From positions 725,317 to 789,316 of the forward strand of contig NZ_FQZX01000002.1 in the NCBI RefSeq assembly GCF_900142175.1: a DNA stretch of 64,000 nucleotides. Direction: 5' to 3'. The notes beneath the pieces were generated by a model. That model did no database searches. It was not told the origin of the DNA and was given only the letters and a program-made list of their open reading frames with translations. Source of the DNA: Maribacter aquivivus. Its GTDB lineage: Bacteria; Bacteroidota; Bacteroidia; Flavobacteriales; Flavobacteriaceae. Made by a program: the position numbers and the translations under genes. Shown in pieces: positions 24,723 to 34,136 of this stretch (positions within the stretch are counted from its first letter, which is position 1; each line of letters begins with the position of its first letter).

Positions 24723-24849
24723 ATTCTCGTTTTAAAATTCACCTACAAGATAAATAGTATCTCTTTAATTATGTAACACGAAACATTAAATTATTGGTTC
24801 TAAAACCATTTGTTGAAAACGGCTATATTTACATAGAAAACCAGACCAC

Positions 24850-25458
24850 ATGTTTATACCTGAGCACTATAAAAATAATGACATTAAAGAAATTCACGAC
24901 TTTTTAAAAAACAATAGTTTTGGTATACTGATAAATACTATTGAAGGAAAACCTTGGGGTACCCACATTCCACTAGAACTATCAAAGAATTCTGACGATA
25001 AAGATATTTTAGTAGGTCATATTGCCAAAGCAAACTTGCAAAGTAAAAACCTGGTAGATGGCGATGAAGTACTCTGTATTTTTAATGGTCCGCATAGCTA
25101 TATTTCATCATCATGGTATCAGCAAGAAGAGGTGCCTACTTGGAACTACATTGCCGTTCATGTATATGGTACCGTAAAAATTCAAACAGCAGAGGAGTTA
25201 CTTACCTCTTTACATGCACTAGTTAATAAATACGAGCAAAAATCTGAACAGCCTATCTCATTAGATAATATGTCTAAAAAAACCATGGGTCAAGTTAATG
25301 GTATTATAGGGTTTGAAATTTTAGTGAATGATATACAAGCTGTAAACAAACTTTCGCAAGGCAGAAGTCATGATCACCCTAAAATTATTTCTGAACTTGA
25401 AAAACAAGGCGCTCCTGAAAAAGCGGTAGCAGATGAGATGAAAAAACGGATGACTTAA
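24850..25458 (+). CDS. PaiB-type FMN-binding protein
   Basis: A 202-residue member of the PaiB family (FMN-binding split barrel). The N-terminal MFIPEHYKNND, GTHIPLEL, GHIAKANLQ, and SYISSSWYQQEEVPTWNYIAVHVYG blocks are characteristic. Bacillus PaiB was described as a negative regulator of sporulation and protease genes, but the fold is that of a flavin reductase-like or haem-degrading split barrel. A direct DNA-binding role is doubtful. It is monocistronic or leads into the CIA30-like gene about 100 bp downstream. Confidence 0.87.
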   Translation: MFIPEHYKNNDIKEIHDFLKNNSFGILINTIEGKPWGTHIPLELSKNSDDKDILVGHIAKANLQSKNLVDGDEVLCIFNGPHSYISSSWYQQEEVPTWNYIAVHVYGTVKIQTAEELLTSLHALVNKYEQKSEQPISLDNMSKKTMGQVNGIIGFEILVNDIQAVNKLSQGRSHDHPKIISELEKQGAPEKAVADEMKKRMT

Positions 25459-25561
25459 TTGTTTCTCATATCAGTTAAAATAAATTTGGTTAGAGTGTTT
25501 GCTTTACCTTCTTTACCCCTAATTTTAATCGCATTAGCATACCCTATAGATACTTTATATT

Positions 25562-26056
25562 ATGAGCGAATTAAAATCTGTTTTTGAATTCAATAAAAAG
25601 TCCAACATTAAAGAATGGCAAATTGTCAATGATGATGTTATGGGCGGTTTATCAATGGGGCTTATACAAATTAACCCACAAGGAAACGGTGTATTTAGCG
25701 GTCACGTTTCATTAGAAAATAACGGAGGTTTTTGTCTTGTAAGACATGATTTAGAACGAATTGCAGTAGATACTTTTTCAGCTTTTGTAATACGATTAAA
25801 AGGAGATGGCAAAAAATATGCTTTTAGATGTAAATCTGGCGAGCATCAACGTCATACTTATAGCTATGACTTTAAATCTAGTAAAGAATGTCAAACCATT
25901 GAAATACCCTTTAAACAAATGGAACCTGTATTTAGAGGTGAAGAATTAAAACTGCCGAATTACCATGGCGATTATCTTGCGCAAATTGCCATCATTATTA
26001 AGAATGGTATTGAAGAAGACTTTACACTTGAAATTGAACGTATCTATTTAAAATAA
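25562..26056 (+). CDS. CIA30 family protein
   Basis: A 164-residue protein resembling CIA30 (complex I intermediate-associated protein 30), a galactose-binding jelly-roll fold. Typical blocks are WQIVNDDVMGGLSMG near the N-terminus, FSGHVSLENNGGFCLVR, and IRLKGDGKKYAFR. In bacteria these proteins are free-standing and of unknown role; the mitochondrial homologue helps assemble respiratory complex I. It has no signal peptide. It sits in a loose plus-strand run (PaiB, CIA30, DoxX, DUF2141, OxyR), but the intergenic gaps of about 100 bp make a single operon uncertain. Confidence 0.82.
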   Translation: MSELKSVFEFNKKSNIKEWQIVNDDVMGGLSMGLIQINPQGNGVFSGHVSLENNGGFCLVRHDLERIAVDTFSAFVIRLKGDGKKYAFRCKSGEHQRHTYSYDFKSSKECQTIEIPFKQMEPVFRGEELKLPNYHGDYLAQIAIIIKNGIEEDFTLEIERIYLK

Positions 26057-26163
26057 CTTCAAATTCTATTTAAATTAATAAATTTTAAAATTCTAAACAT
26101 TGATATTTGTCATTTTTGGAAACCACCATTTTATTTAAGTTTAAATAACCAAAAATCAAAACA

Positions 26164-26652
26164 ATGTACCACCAACTTCTTCCTTTTAAAAAGTTGATTA
26201 TCCCTTTTAGGATAGATGCATTAATGCCGAATATCCTAGTACTAATACCTAGATTAATTACCGGATACTTACTTGCTTTTGTTTTTGCCGTTAATAAATT
26301 TGGAACACCTTGGACTCCTAAATCAGCAGGACTCGGATTTTTAGAGGTATCGGATTGGTTTGTTGATTTAGTGAAACAATTCGGCCTACCATTTTCTTAC
26401 ATGCCCGAACTCTTCGCTTGGTCAGTAGGGTTTACTGAAGCACTAGGTGGTATTTTACTGATCTTAGGATTAAATACTAGAATAACGGCCTTCTTTGTTA
26501 CCGTAACTATGTTTACTACCATACTATTTAGACCTTGGGATAATTCTTGGAGTATTATGCCCACATTTACCTTTTTCTGTTTAGGTCTCTTCTTCATGGG
26601 ATTCGGATCAGGTAAATTCGGTCTCGATTATTTCATTACCAAAAGAAGATAA
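26164..26652 (+). CDS. DoxX family membrane protein
   Basis: A 162-residue protein with four hydrophobic segments and the DoxX pattern: LVLIPRLITGYLLAFVFAVNKF near the start, a central AWSVGFTEALGGILLILGL, and a C-terminal FGLDYF. DoxX proteins are small integral membrane proteins tied to sulfur oxidation or oxidative-stress complexes in other bacteria. The internal VTVTMFTTILFRPWDN segment is the third helix. Function in this organism is not known. The downstream OxyR gene makes an oxidative-stress link plausible but only by neighbourhood. Confidence 0.82.
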   Translation: MYHQLLPFKKLIIPFRIDALMPNILVLIPRLITGYLLAFVFAVNKFGTPWTPKSAGLGFLEVSDWFVDLVKQFGLPFSYMPELFAWSVGFTEALGGILLILGLNTRITAFFVTVTMFTTILFRPWDNSWSIMPTFTFFCLGLFFMGFGSGKFGLDYFITKRR

Positions 26653-26808
26653 CATCCCTGTATACCTCTAAAACTATAAACTTTACTACACTATCATTGA
26701 TCTTTTACAATTCAGTAATACATTTCTACAATTGAGTTAGTTCCTTTTTCCAAAAGCATATTCATAAGACATCTTTGAAGTATCAATTAATCTTTAAAAC
26801 CTTATAAA

Positions 26809-27228
26809 ATGAAAAAGTTACTATTTACTATTACTGTATTTGCAATGTCATTTACTATGAACGCTCAAGAAAAAGAAGGCATTACACTAACTGTTGTAAT
26901 AGAAAACGTTCTGAACAATGAAGGGCACGTATTAAGTGCATTACATAACGAAGACACTTTTATGAAAGCTGAAGGACTTGAAACTAGCCATGATAAAGCA
27001 GAAGCTGGCGAATTAATTTTAACCTTTGAGAACATAGAACCTGGTGATTATGCGTTTTCTGTTCTACATGATGCAAACGATAATAACCGTATGGATTTTG
27101 CCACCAATGGCATGCCTACCGAAGATTATGCCATGAGCGGTGAATCTTTACCAATGGGTCCGCCAACCTTTAGTGATGCAAAATTCACTATCGAAAAAGA
27201 AGATATGCAATTGACCCTTCGATTTTAG
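26809..27228 (+). CDS. DUF2141 domain exported protein
   Basis: A 139-residue exported protein: signal peptide (1-19, ending NAQ), then a beta-rich domain. The DUF2141 pattern is seen as LTVVIENVLNNEGHVLSAL, GDYAFSVLHDANDNNRMDF and a conserved Gly/Pro-rich EDYAMSG segment. The DANDNNRMD motif could bind calcium. The family is common in Bacteroidota and proteobacteria, and its function is unknown. The gene lies 81 bp before the oxyR-like gene on the same strand. Confidence 0.85.
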   Translation: MKKLLFTITVFAMSFTMNAQEKEGITLTVVIENVLNNEGHVLSALHNEDTFMKAEGLETSHDKAEAGELILTFENIEPGDYAFSVLHDANDNNRMDFATNGMPTEDYAMSGESLPMGPPTFSDAKFTIEKEDMQLTLRF

Positions 27229-27309
27229 AGGTTAATTAACTTCTCTATCAGTATTGTCAATAGGTTATAATAATGGTTTTTAGTAATTTTATAGCCTTAT
27301 ACTATATAC

Positions 27310-28245
27310 ATGACCATTACCCAATTACAATACGTACTTGCTGTTGCTGAATACAAAAATTTTACACTCGCTGCCGAGAAGAGTTTCGTAACGCAGCCAA
27401 CGTTAAGCATGCAAGTTCAAAAGCTTGAAGATGAATTAGATATACTTCTTTTTGATCGTAGCAAAAAACCAATTACTATTACCGAAGTCGGTAAAAAAAT
27501 TGTGGCTCAAGCAAAAAATATTGTAAATGAGGCGGCACGTATTAAAGATATCGTAGAGCAAGAAAAAGGATATATAGGTGGGGATTATGTATTGGGTATT
27601 ATCCCTACCATAATGCCTACTTTGTTACCGATGTTTTTGAAGAATTTTATACAGAAATATCCGAAGGTAAATCTGATTATTAAAGAACAAAATACTGAGA
27701 GTTTAATTAAGAATATTGAAGACGGTCACATCGACGCTGCTATTGCCGCAACACCGTTAGAGGTTGATTTTATAACCGAAAGACCTTTGTATTACGAACC
27801 ATTTGTTGGGTATGTACCTCAAGATCATCGTTTAGGAAATAGTACCCAGATTACGCCCGATGATTTAGATATTGAGGATATATTACTACTTCAAGACGGA
27901 CACTGTTTTAGAGAAGGTGTTCTAAATCTTTGTAAAACACCTAAAATTGGGGGTGACCATTTTAGCTTACAAAGTGGAAGTTTTGAAACCCTTATCAATC
28001 TTTCTAACGAAGGCTTAGGCATGACGCTTCTACCCTATTTAAATACGTTGGAACTTGACGATGTAAAAAAGAAAAACTTGAAGTACTTTAAAGAACCTTC
28101 GCCTGCACGTGAAGTAAGTCTTATCTACCACAAAAAAGAACTAAAAGTACAGATTACAGAAGCTTTAAGAGATGTTATTACAGGTATTGTTCGTGGTGCA
28201 ATCGCTTTTCAAGATGTAAAGATTATAAGTCCGCTACATAAGTAA
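27310..28245 (+). CDS. oxyR: LysR-type peroxide sensor OxyR
   Basis: A 311-residue LysR regulator with an N-terminal winged helix-turn-helix (LAAEKSFVTQPTLSMQVQKL, about 20-40) and a ligand-binding domain. It retains the two redox cysteines of OxyR in DGHCFREGVLNLC: Cys199 and Cys208, ten residues inclusive, as in the Escherichia coli protein. Peroxide should form a disulfide between them and switch on antioxidant genes. No catalase or peroxiredoxin gene lies beside it, so its targets are elsewhere. It converges on a small lipoprotein gene 3 bp away. Confidence 0.92.
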   Translation: MTITQLQYVLAVAEYKNFTLAAEKSFVTQPTLSMQVQKLEDELDILLFDRSKKPITITEVGKKIVAQAKNIVNEAARIKDIVEQEKGYIGGDYVLGIIPTIMPTLLPMFLKNFIQKYPKVNLIIKEQNTESLIKNIEDGHIDAAIAATPLEVDFITERPLYYEPFVGYVPQDHRLGNSTQITPDDLDIEDILLLQDGHCFREGVLNLCKTPKIGGDHFSLQSGSFETLINLSNEGLGMTLLPYLNTLELDDVKKKNLKYFKEPSPAREVSLIYHKKELKVQITEALRDVITGIVRGAIAFQDVKIISPLHK

Positions 28246-28248
28246 TGC

Positions 28249-28668
28249 CTATTGTTTTTTAAAACGATACATACACCCCTCTATACATATAGCAGGGTAC
28301 GATGGTGATAACGTTAATCTTGTTTTATTTTCATTAAAATCAGCGCTATACCCTAAAGTATCTTTCTTGCTTTCTGTTATAAAGTATAAATAAAGCTCAT
28401 CTTCTTTAATTTCGTACAATCCGTTATCCAGTAGACTTCTATTGAAATCGGTTCTTTCATAATTACCCAATTCATCGAAAAAATAGCGATAGCCTTCTTC
28501 AACGTCTTTCCAATCTGTGGCACCACCGGGACTAACATATGATTCTACCAACAACCACTCACCTACCAGGCTAGTATCGTCAACAGGTGTGTCATCAAAT
28601 GGCATGTCATCATTTTGACATTGCATTAAGAATAACAAAAATATCGCAACTGTAAATTTAATAGCCAT
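28249..28668 (-). CDS. Lipocalin-like lipoprotein
   Basis: A 139-residue lipoprotein: lipobox FLMQC (Cys17), an Asp-rich linker (NDDMPFDDTPVDD), then a small beta-barrel-like domain opening with LVGEWLLVESYVSPGG. That GxW near the start is typical of lipocalin-like DUF families in Bacteroidota. Two cysteines in AICIEGCMY near the C-terminus may form a disulfide. The ligand is unknown. It is convergent with oxyR and is the only gene in its transcript. Confidence 0.7.
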   Translation of the reverse strand: MAIKFTVAIFLLFLMQCQNDDMPFDDTPVDDTSLVGEWLLVESYVSPGGATDWKDVEEGYRYFFDELGNYERTDFNRSLLDNGLYEIKEDELYLYFITESKKDTLGYSADFNENKTRLTLSPSYPAICIEGCMYRFKKQ

Positions 28669-28710
28669 AGTGTCTTTTAATGTAAGATGTAAATAAAGCT
28701 ATAGGTTGCG

Positions 28711-28740
28711 TAAAAAAAAAGAGCCACTTTACGTGGCTCT
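28711..28740 (-). terminator. Rho-independent terminator
   Basis: On the minus strand AGAGCCAC, a 5-nt loop and GTGGCTCT are followed by a run of nine T. It lies just after the stop of the 65-residue gene at 28744. Confidence 0.85.
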
Positions 28741-28743
28741 CTA

Positions 28744-28941
28744 TTATGCTTTTAAATAAATTAAACTTTGTTGTAATTCTGGCTTATCTGTTATAAAACT
28801 TTCTATCCAGATTTTTAATTCTTCTACCTCTTCAGGCAGTAACGTCGTTAAGGCTTTCTTTAATTCTTTGCAGAATAGCAAGGTATCAAAACTAACCTTT
28901 TTAAGTACTGTTTTACTATACTCTAGCATTGACTTAGACAT
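28744..28941 (-). CDS. Small conserved-looking helical protein
   Basis: A 65-residue, probably cytoplasmic, all-helical protein (SFDTLLFCKELKKALTTLLPEEVEELKIWIESF). It has a single Cys and no membrane segment or signal. I do not recognise a named family, though the amphipathic pattern is regular. A strong terminator directly after the stop and an ATG start support it as a real gene. Its length would let it act as a partner or modulator of a larger protein; this is inference only. Confidence 0.6.
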   Translation of the reverse strand: MSKSMLEYSKTVLKKVSFDTLLFCKELKKALTTLLPEEVEELKIWIESFITDKPELQQSLIYLKA

Positions 28942-29084
28942 TTAGTGTTAGATTAATAGGTTTGTTGTTGTATAAAGGTAAACAGAAATGCAGTGGTAAT
29001 ATTGTATACAAAAAGTTAAAGTAATTACTTACATGTTAAAGTTTTATCGCATTGATAAGTATCCAATTTTGTAATTTCGAATTC

Positions 29085-30353
29085 ATGAAGAATTTTCTTT
29101 TTTTAACAGTCACCATTTTGTTGCTATCTGCCTGTAGTTCAAAGAAGTCATTGATTTCAAAATCTTTTGAAAGACAGTTATCATCTGCATTTTATCAAAA
29201 TCAGTTTACGGGTGTTTTGGTTATTGATGCTGAAACGAAAGACACCATATATACCAATAACAGCCATAAGTATTTTACACCTGCTAGTAACACCAAAATT
29301 TTCACACTTTTTGCAGCGCTTAAAACCTTACCTGCTCAGATACCTGCTTTAAAATATGTAGAAGTAAATGATACTCTATATTTTGAAGGTACCGGTGATC
29401 CTTCGTTTTTGCATGGATATATAAAAGACTCAACGGCTTTAAAATTTCTTCAAAATCATAGCAATCTAGTTTTTGTATCGAACAACTTTCAAGATAAAAA
29501 ATACGGACCAGGTTGGGCTTGGGACGATTACCAGTGGTATTATTCTGCCGAGAAAAGTGCCCTACCTATAAACGGTAATGTAGTGATGACGTATAAGAGT
29601 CCGGAACTTATGGTTTCTCCTTCTTATTTCAAGGATAGCGTTTTAGAATTGACGCATTTGAACCATAGAAATGAAACTTCTAATACGTTTTATTATCCAC
29701 CAACAAAAAAGGATACGTTAGAAACTCCGTTTATCACGAGCAATCAGATTACACAATCAATTTTAGAGAATTTGCTTTCTAAAAAAATTGGTAATGTTTC
29801 CACTATGCCAACGGGAGAAAAACAAACGCTATATGGCCCGTATGCCGATTCACTTTACATTCGCATGATGCACGAGAGTGATAATTTTATTGCCGAACAG
29901 CTTTTACTGGTCTCAGCCGGAGTTCTAACAGATACCTTAAATGGGAAACTAACTAGGGATTATATTTTAGAAAACGAATTGAAAAATTTAAAACAAGAAC
30001 CTAGATGGGTAGATGGATCAGGGCTCTCACGATACAATTTATTTACTCCGCAAAACATGGTCTCGGTTTTAGACCAATTATTTACACTAGTACCTCAAGA
30101 ACGTTTATTTTCTATTTTCCCTGCCGGGGGATTATCGGGTACCTTAAAAAATAGGTATGCAGGAGATGAGGAACCTTATGTATTTGCTAAATCTGGAAGC
30201 CTAAGTAATAACTATTGCCTTAGCGGATACTTGGTCGCAAACTCAGGAAAAGTATTGATTTTCAGCTTTATGAACAATCACTTTAAACAATCTACATCAG
30301 AAGAACGAAATAGACTTGAACAAATGCTTCAAACGCTTAGAGATACCTATTAG
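29085..30353 (+). CDS. dacB: D-alanyl-D-alanine carboxypeptidase/endopeptidase (PBP4, family S13)
   Basis: A 422-residue lipoprotein (lipobox SAC, Cys17) with the full penicillin-binding active site: Ser68-x-x-Lys71 (PASNTK), Ser265-Asp-Asn267 (HESDNF) and Lys369-Ser-Gly (AKSGSL). Family S13 enzymes trim or cleave D-Ala cross-links in peptidoglycan. I start at the ATG at 29085; a TTG at 29052 would precede the signal with an unlikely leader. A TTG (29052) and TAATTTCG (29072-29079), 17 bp apart, form a near-consensus promoter just upstream. It converges on the MsrA-like gene with no gap. Confidence 0.9.
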   Translation: MKNFLFLTVTILLLSACSSKKSLISKSFERQLSSAFYQNQFTGVLVIDAETKDTIYTNNSHKYFTPASNTKIFTLFAALKTLPAQIPALKYVEVNDTLYFEGTGDPSFLHGYIKDSTALKFLQNHSNLVFVSNNFQDKKYGPGWAWDDYQWYYSAEKSALPINGNVVMTYKSPELMVSPSYFKDSVLELTHLNHRNETSNTFYYPPTKKDTLETPFITSNQITQSILENLLSKKIGNVSTMPTGEKQTLYGPYADSLYIRMMHESDNFIAEQLLLVSAGVLTDTLNGKLTRDYILENELKNLKQEPRWVDGSGLSRYNLFTPQNMVSVLDQLFTLVPQERLFSIFPAGGLSGTLKNRYAGDEEPYVFAKSGSLSNNYCLSGYLVANSGKVLIFSFMNNHFKQSTSEERNRLEQMLQTLRDTY

Positions 30354-30854
30354 TTATTGAACTATCGCTGACACATGTTTGGCATATTTCTCTTTTAACA
30401 TTTTAATTTTAGGGGAAATATGTGTTCTACAAAAAGGTTTCTCCGTATCGTTAAAATAGTAATTATGGAAACGTTCTTCAGATGATTTAAATGCCCCAAA
30501 TGGAAAAATGGCTGTTATTAGCGGAGTCTCAAAATCTTGTTGTAATTCTGTCATAATAGCCTTTAATACAAGCTCATCAGCCTGTTTAAAAAAATAAATA
30601 CCTGAACGGTATTTATTCCGCATAGAATGATTTTTGGTACTTCTATGAGTGTCTAAGTGGATAGCTACTAAATCTTTCAACGCTATAACTGCAGCATTAT
30701 AATGAACAATTACAGCCTCAGAAAAATCTGCTATATTTTCATTTGGAGCAATAAAGCCTTGTTCTACTTTCTCAACACCGTTAAGCGCCATAAACACAGC
30801 TTCAGTACACCAATGACATCCACCGCCAAATCCGACTTTAAAGACTTTATCCAT
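30354..30854 (-). CDS. MsrA-related peptide methionine sulfoxide reductase
   Basis: A 166-residue protein from the ATG at 30854. The catalytic region reads FGGGCHWCTEAVF (Cys13), where typical MsrA has GCFWG; the Phe is replaced by His and a second Cys follows. MsrA-like features later are KYRSGIYFF and a C-terminal FCRTHISPKI. The usual GHAE and YDP blocks are diverged to FSEAVIVHY. It would reduce methionine-S-sulfoxide. The odd active-site loop suggests an unusual substrate or recycling route. It follows the NudK gene by 24 bp and is probably in its operon. Confidence 0.75.
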   Translation of the reverse strand: MDKVFKVGFGGGCHWCTEAVFMALNGVEKVEQGFIAPNENIADFSEAVIVHYNAAVIALKDLVAIHLDTHRSTKNHSMRNKYRSGIYFFKQADELVLKAIMTELQQDFETPLITAIFPFGAFKSSEERFHNYYFNDTEKPFCRTHISPKIKMLKEKYAKHVSAIVQ

Positions 30855-30878
30855 ATTAGAAGAGTCGGTTATCAAGCT

Positions 30879-31460
30879 TTAAACTAACGAATTCAACTTT
30901 GCATGCTGTAGCAGCATAATGGTTTTTGCATCTTTAATTTCTCCACTAGCCACCATCTTCATAGCTTCATTAAAATCTAGCTCCAAAACCTCAATATTCT
31001 CGGTTTCATCGTCTGCACCACCACCATCACTGACTTTCATACTTTCATCATACTCCCCCACAAAAAGATACACTATCTCGGTCACCGAACCGGGCGACAT
31101 GTAGGTTTGAAATACCTTTTGTACGTTACTTATTTTATAGCCTGTTTCTTCTTCAGTTTCTTTACGTACACAATCAGCCGGGTTATCACCATCTAAAAGT
31201 CCGGCACATACCTCAATCATCATTCCGTCTTCATTACCATTCACATACGTCGGCATTCTAAATTGTCTGGTAAGTACAACAGTCTTCTTTTTAGAGTTAT
31301 ACAATAAAATAGCTGCACCATTACCTCTATCATAAGCTTCACGCTCTTGTTTTTCCCAAGTACCATCAGGTTTTTGATAGCTGAACGTATATTTATTTAG
31401 CGTATACCAATTATCAGAAAGTAGTTTTTTTTCTACGTCTTTTATGCTTCCGTTTTTCAA
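30879..31460 (-). CDS. nudK: NudK-like GDP-mannose pyrophosphatase
   Basis: A 193-residue Nudix hydrolase very similar in layout to Escherichia coli NudK: YDRGNGAAILLYNSKKKTVV, RQFRMPTYVNGNEDG and an AGLLDGDNP segment leading to ETEEETGY, then ADDETENIEVLELDF. It would hydrolyse GDP-mannose or related sugar nucleotides to GMP and sugar phosphate, using a divalent metal at the EEETG motif. At the position where I recall Glu in the E. coli enzyme (LLDNDE) this protein has Asn (LLDGDN). It is the first gene of a two-gene unit with the MsrA-like gene. Confidence 0.85.
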   Translation of the reverse strand: MKNGSIKDVEKKLLSDNWYTLNKYTFSYQKPDGTWEKQEREAYDRGNGAAILLYNSKKKTVVLTRQFRMPTYVNGNEDGMMIEVCAGLLDGDNPADCVRKETEEETGYKISNVQKVFQTYMSPGSVTEIVYLFVGEYDESMKVSDGGGADDETENIEVLELDFNEAMKMVASGEIKDAKTIMLLQHAKLNSLV

Positions 31461-31642
31461 TTGATTTGAATTTATAATTCGATTATAAAGATATAACTAG
31501 TACCGCCTAATTCATAACCTAATTGCTTATGTCCGCTATTCTTCTACGGTAATAGCTTTAAATCTGTTATCCAGCAAAAACTCTTGTTCTATAAAACTCT
31601 TTTTAGTTATCTTTTCAATACAAACTCTAAACTTCGACAACC

Positions 31643-33211
31643 TTGAAACCACTCTACCTCTTCGCCTTCTTACTTTTAATATGTACAACCTCTTGTAAAG
31701 ATGATAAGACATCAGAAGAAAATAAAAAACTACCAAGAATTGCTATTGCAGGTTTAGGTATTGAAAGTAGCACCTTCTCACCTGCCCTTACTACTGAAGA
31801 AGCTTTTCACGCAAAAGTGGGAGATTCGGTTTTCTCTAGATATCCATTTTTACAAATAGATTCCCTAAACAGAAATAGAGCCGAATGGGTGCCTACGCTA
31901 GTTGGCAAGTCTTTACCTGGCGGAACTGTAACCCGCGAAGCTTACGAATCTTTAGTTACTAAAAGTTTGGATATGCTAAAGGAAAACATGCCATATGATG
32001 GACTCTTCTTTGATATTCACGGCGCAATGAGTGTTGTGGGGTTAGATGACCCAGAAGGCGATTTAATACAACGTATACGTGCTGTTATAGGTGATGATGT
32101 ACTCATATCCACCTCTATGGACTTACATGGAAATGTATCTGAAAGATTAGCGAAGCATACAGATTTAATTACTTGCTATCGTATGGCTCCTCATGAAGAT
32201 GCTATTGAATCTAAAAAGAGAGCGGTAACCAATTTAATTGACCGATTAGAAAGTGGTAAAGGAAAACCAGCCTACAAAGCGTGGGTTCCTGTTCCAATTC
32301 TATTACCAGGAGAAAAGACAAGCACACGTATTGAGCCAGGCAAAAGTTTATATGCCAAAATACCAGAGATTACGAAGCAAGACGGAGTTATTGATGCCGC
32401 CATTTGGATTGGGTATGCTTGGGCAGACGAACCACGTAATCATGCAGTTGTAATGGTAACCGGTGATGATAAAGAAAAAGTTGAAAAAGGTGCCGAAAAG
32501 TTAGCTCAAAGCTTTTGGGATGTTCGTAATGAATTTGAATTTGTAGCACCTACAACTACCTTAGATGAAAGCTTAAAACTCGCATTGGCAAGTGACAAAA
32601 AACCATATATGATTAGTGATATGGGCGACAACCCAACGGCTGGTGGTGCTGGTGATGTTACTTGGACATTGAAAGAGCTATTGGCAAGACCTGAATTTAA
32701 ATCAACAAAAGGCAAATCTCTAATCTATGCATCTATACCTGGACCGGAATTTGTTGAAAAAGCAATGGAAATAGGTGTTGGTGGAAAAATTAAGGCGGAA
32801 GCTGGTGCTGCAGTAGATTATAGATTTGCCGGTCCTCTTTTGTTAGACGGAACTATTACTGCCATTAAAGAAGGTGATACCAATGCCGAAGTTGAAGTAG
32901 TCGTTAAGGTTGGAAATATTGATGTGATTGTCACCAAAAAACGTAAGCCATACCATCATTTAAGTGATTTTACAAACTTAGGATTAAACCCTAAAAATTC
33001 TGATGTTGTCGTCGTTAAAATAGGATATTTAGTCCCTGAATTATACGAAATGCGTGGCGATTGGACTATGGCGCTTACCCCTGGAGGAGTTGACCAAGAT
33101 TTAAATAGATTAGGGTACAAAAGAATTAAAAGACCAATGTTTCCTTTGGATAGTTTGATGACTCAGCCAGATTTAAAAACTAGGTGGATACCTGCTGCAG
33201 ATGCGAAATAA
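31643..33211 (+). CDS. M81 family metallopeptidase lipoprotein (MlrC-like)
   Basis: A 522-residue protein with a lipobox (CTTSC, Cys18). The first codon is TTG at 31643: no ATG gives the signal peptide, which starts MKPLYLFAF. The N-terminal DUF1485/M81 core shows GLGIESSTFSP, FFDIHGAMSV, DPEGDLIQRIR and STSMDLHGNVS, with histidines in metal-binding places. The family includes MlrC, which degrades linear microcystin. Here it is an exported lipoprotein of unknown substrate. It overlaps nothing but abuts a convergent DUF2461 gene whose stop is the next base. Confidence 0.85.
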   Translation: MKPLYLFAFLLLICTTSCKDDKTSEENKKLPRIAIAGLGIESSTFSPALTTEEAFHAKVGDSVFSRYPFLQIDSLNRNRAEWVPTLVGKSLPGGTVTREAYESLVTKSLDMLKENMPYDGLFFDIHGAMSVVGLDDPEGDLIQRIRAVIGDDVLISTSMDLHGNVSERLAKHTDLITCYRMAPHEDAIESKKRAVTNLIDRLESGKGKPAYKAWVPVPILLPGEKTSTRIEPGKSLYAKIPEITKQDGVIDAAIWIGYAWADEPRNHAVVMVTGDDKEKVEKGAEKLAQSFWDVRNEFEFVAPTTTLDESLKLALASDKKPYMISDMGDNPTAGGAGDVTWTLKELLARPEFKSTKGKSLIYASIPGPEFVEKAMEIGVGGKIKAEAGAAVDYRFAGPLLLDGTITAIKEGDTNAEVEVVVKVGNIDVIVTKKRKPYHHLSDFTNLGLNPKNSDVVVVKIGYLVPELYEMRGDWTMALTPGGVDQDLNRLGYKRIKRPMFPLDSLMTQPDLKTRWIPAADAK

Positions 33212-33865
33212 TTAAACCGTAATCGCCTTATTCAAATAACGCCTAAAAGGAAGCATTTCTTTGTAGGCACTAACTAACTCGTCGTCAAAATTGCTCTTGA
33301 TAGTTTCCTTAGTATCAAACTCATGAAAAACTGCAAAGGTTTTGTTTTTGAGTAATTCTATATACTTATGGTCTTTTGCAAAGCCTTTAGGTGCGTTTGT
33401 AAGTTTCGCATCTTCGAAAAGTCCGCCAAATCGTGTTTTAAAAGATTTTTTGTTCAATATTTTGACAAAGTCCTCACCGTCGTAATCAATAGCATCACGA
33501 ACACTTCGTAATACTTTTGACTCAGGTCGCCATAATCCGCCTGCGAAAATGCAACGTTCTATTCCTAGTTCAAAATAAAAATCTGCAGTCTTTGGCTTCT
33601 TGTCAAATCCTGCACCGAAATGGTCTTTGTACACCGGTTTATTCGGGTGAAACATCAGATTATTATTAATACGGTTAATTCCTTTTTTACCGGGAGTATC
33701 ATAGTATTCGTCATCAATAGCAGACAATCTAATATTCATACTATTAAGCCAAAAGATATATTCATCGCGTACTTGTTTATACCATTTTCTATTGGCATCC
33801 ATCCATTCCTTTGAATTGTTTTTCTGCAATTCTTTGAGGAATTCTATTTGGTTTTTGAAGTTCAT
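33212..33865 (-). CDS. DUF2461 family protein
   Basis: A 217-residue protein of the DUF2461/TIGR02453 family. Characteristic blocks are FLKELQKNNSKEWMDANRKWY at the N-terminus, RINNNLMFHPNKPVYKDHFGAGFD, and a central ADFYFELG. The start is the ATG at 33865; a TTG two codons upstream is less likely. No catalytic residues are known for this family, and it has no signal peptide. It is common across Bacteroidota. The 271 bp upstream (33866-34136) hold nothing recognisable. Confidence 0.85.
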   Translation of the reverse strand: MNFKNQIEFLKELQKNNSKEWMDANRKWYKQVRDEYIFWLNSMNIRLSAIDDEYYDTPGKKGINRINNNLMFHPNKPVYKDHFGAGFDKKPKTADFYFELGIERCIFAGGLWRPESKVLRSVRDAIDYDGEDFVKILNKKSFKTRFGGLFEDAKLTNAPKGFAKDHKYIELLKNKTFAVFHEFDTKETIKSNFDDELVSAYKEMLPFRRYLNKAITV

Positions 33866-34136
33866 TATCAATTTGATTATTAACTATATTGACAGGATTA
33901 ACACAAGAGAGATTTAAAATCATCCCTGTTTTACGCCAAATTAGCAAATAGAAATCAAAATAGCTTTAAAACTTCTTTGTTCCTTCAAAGGTTCAGTAAA
34001 AACCCATGTTCTCCTTTAAATTCAAAAAAATGTTCTATGATTCTGTATTTGTTTCTTGTTCAATACTTTACTTTTTATCGTTGAAGTCTACAAATAGAAA
34101 AAGACACTAAAACCCGAACTTTTTTACCGTCATTAT

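Noticed and set aside
31536..31736. 66-residue minus-strand frame over the M81 gene start
   Set aside because: It overlaps the signal-peptide coding region of the M81 lipoprotein and shows no domain or promoter.
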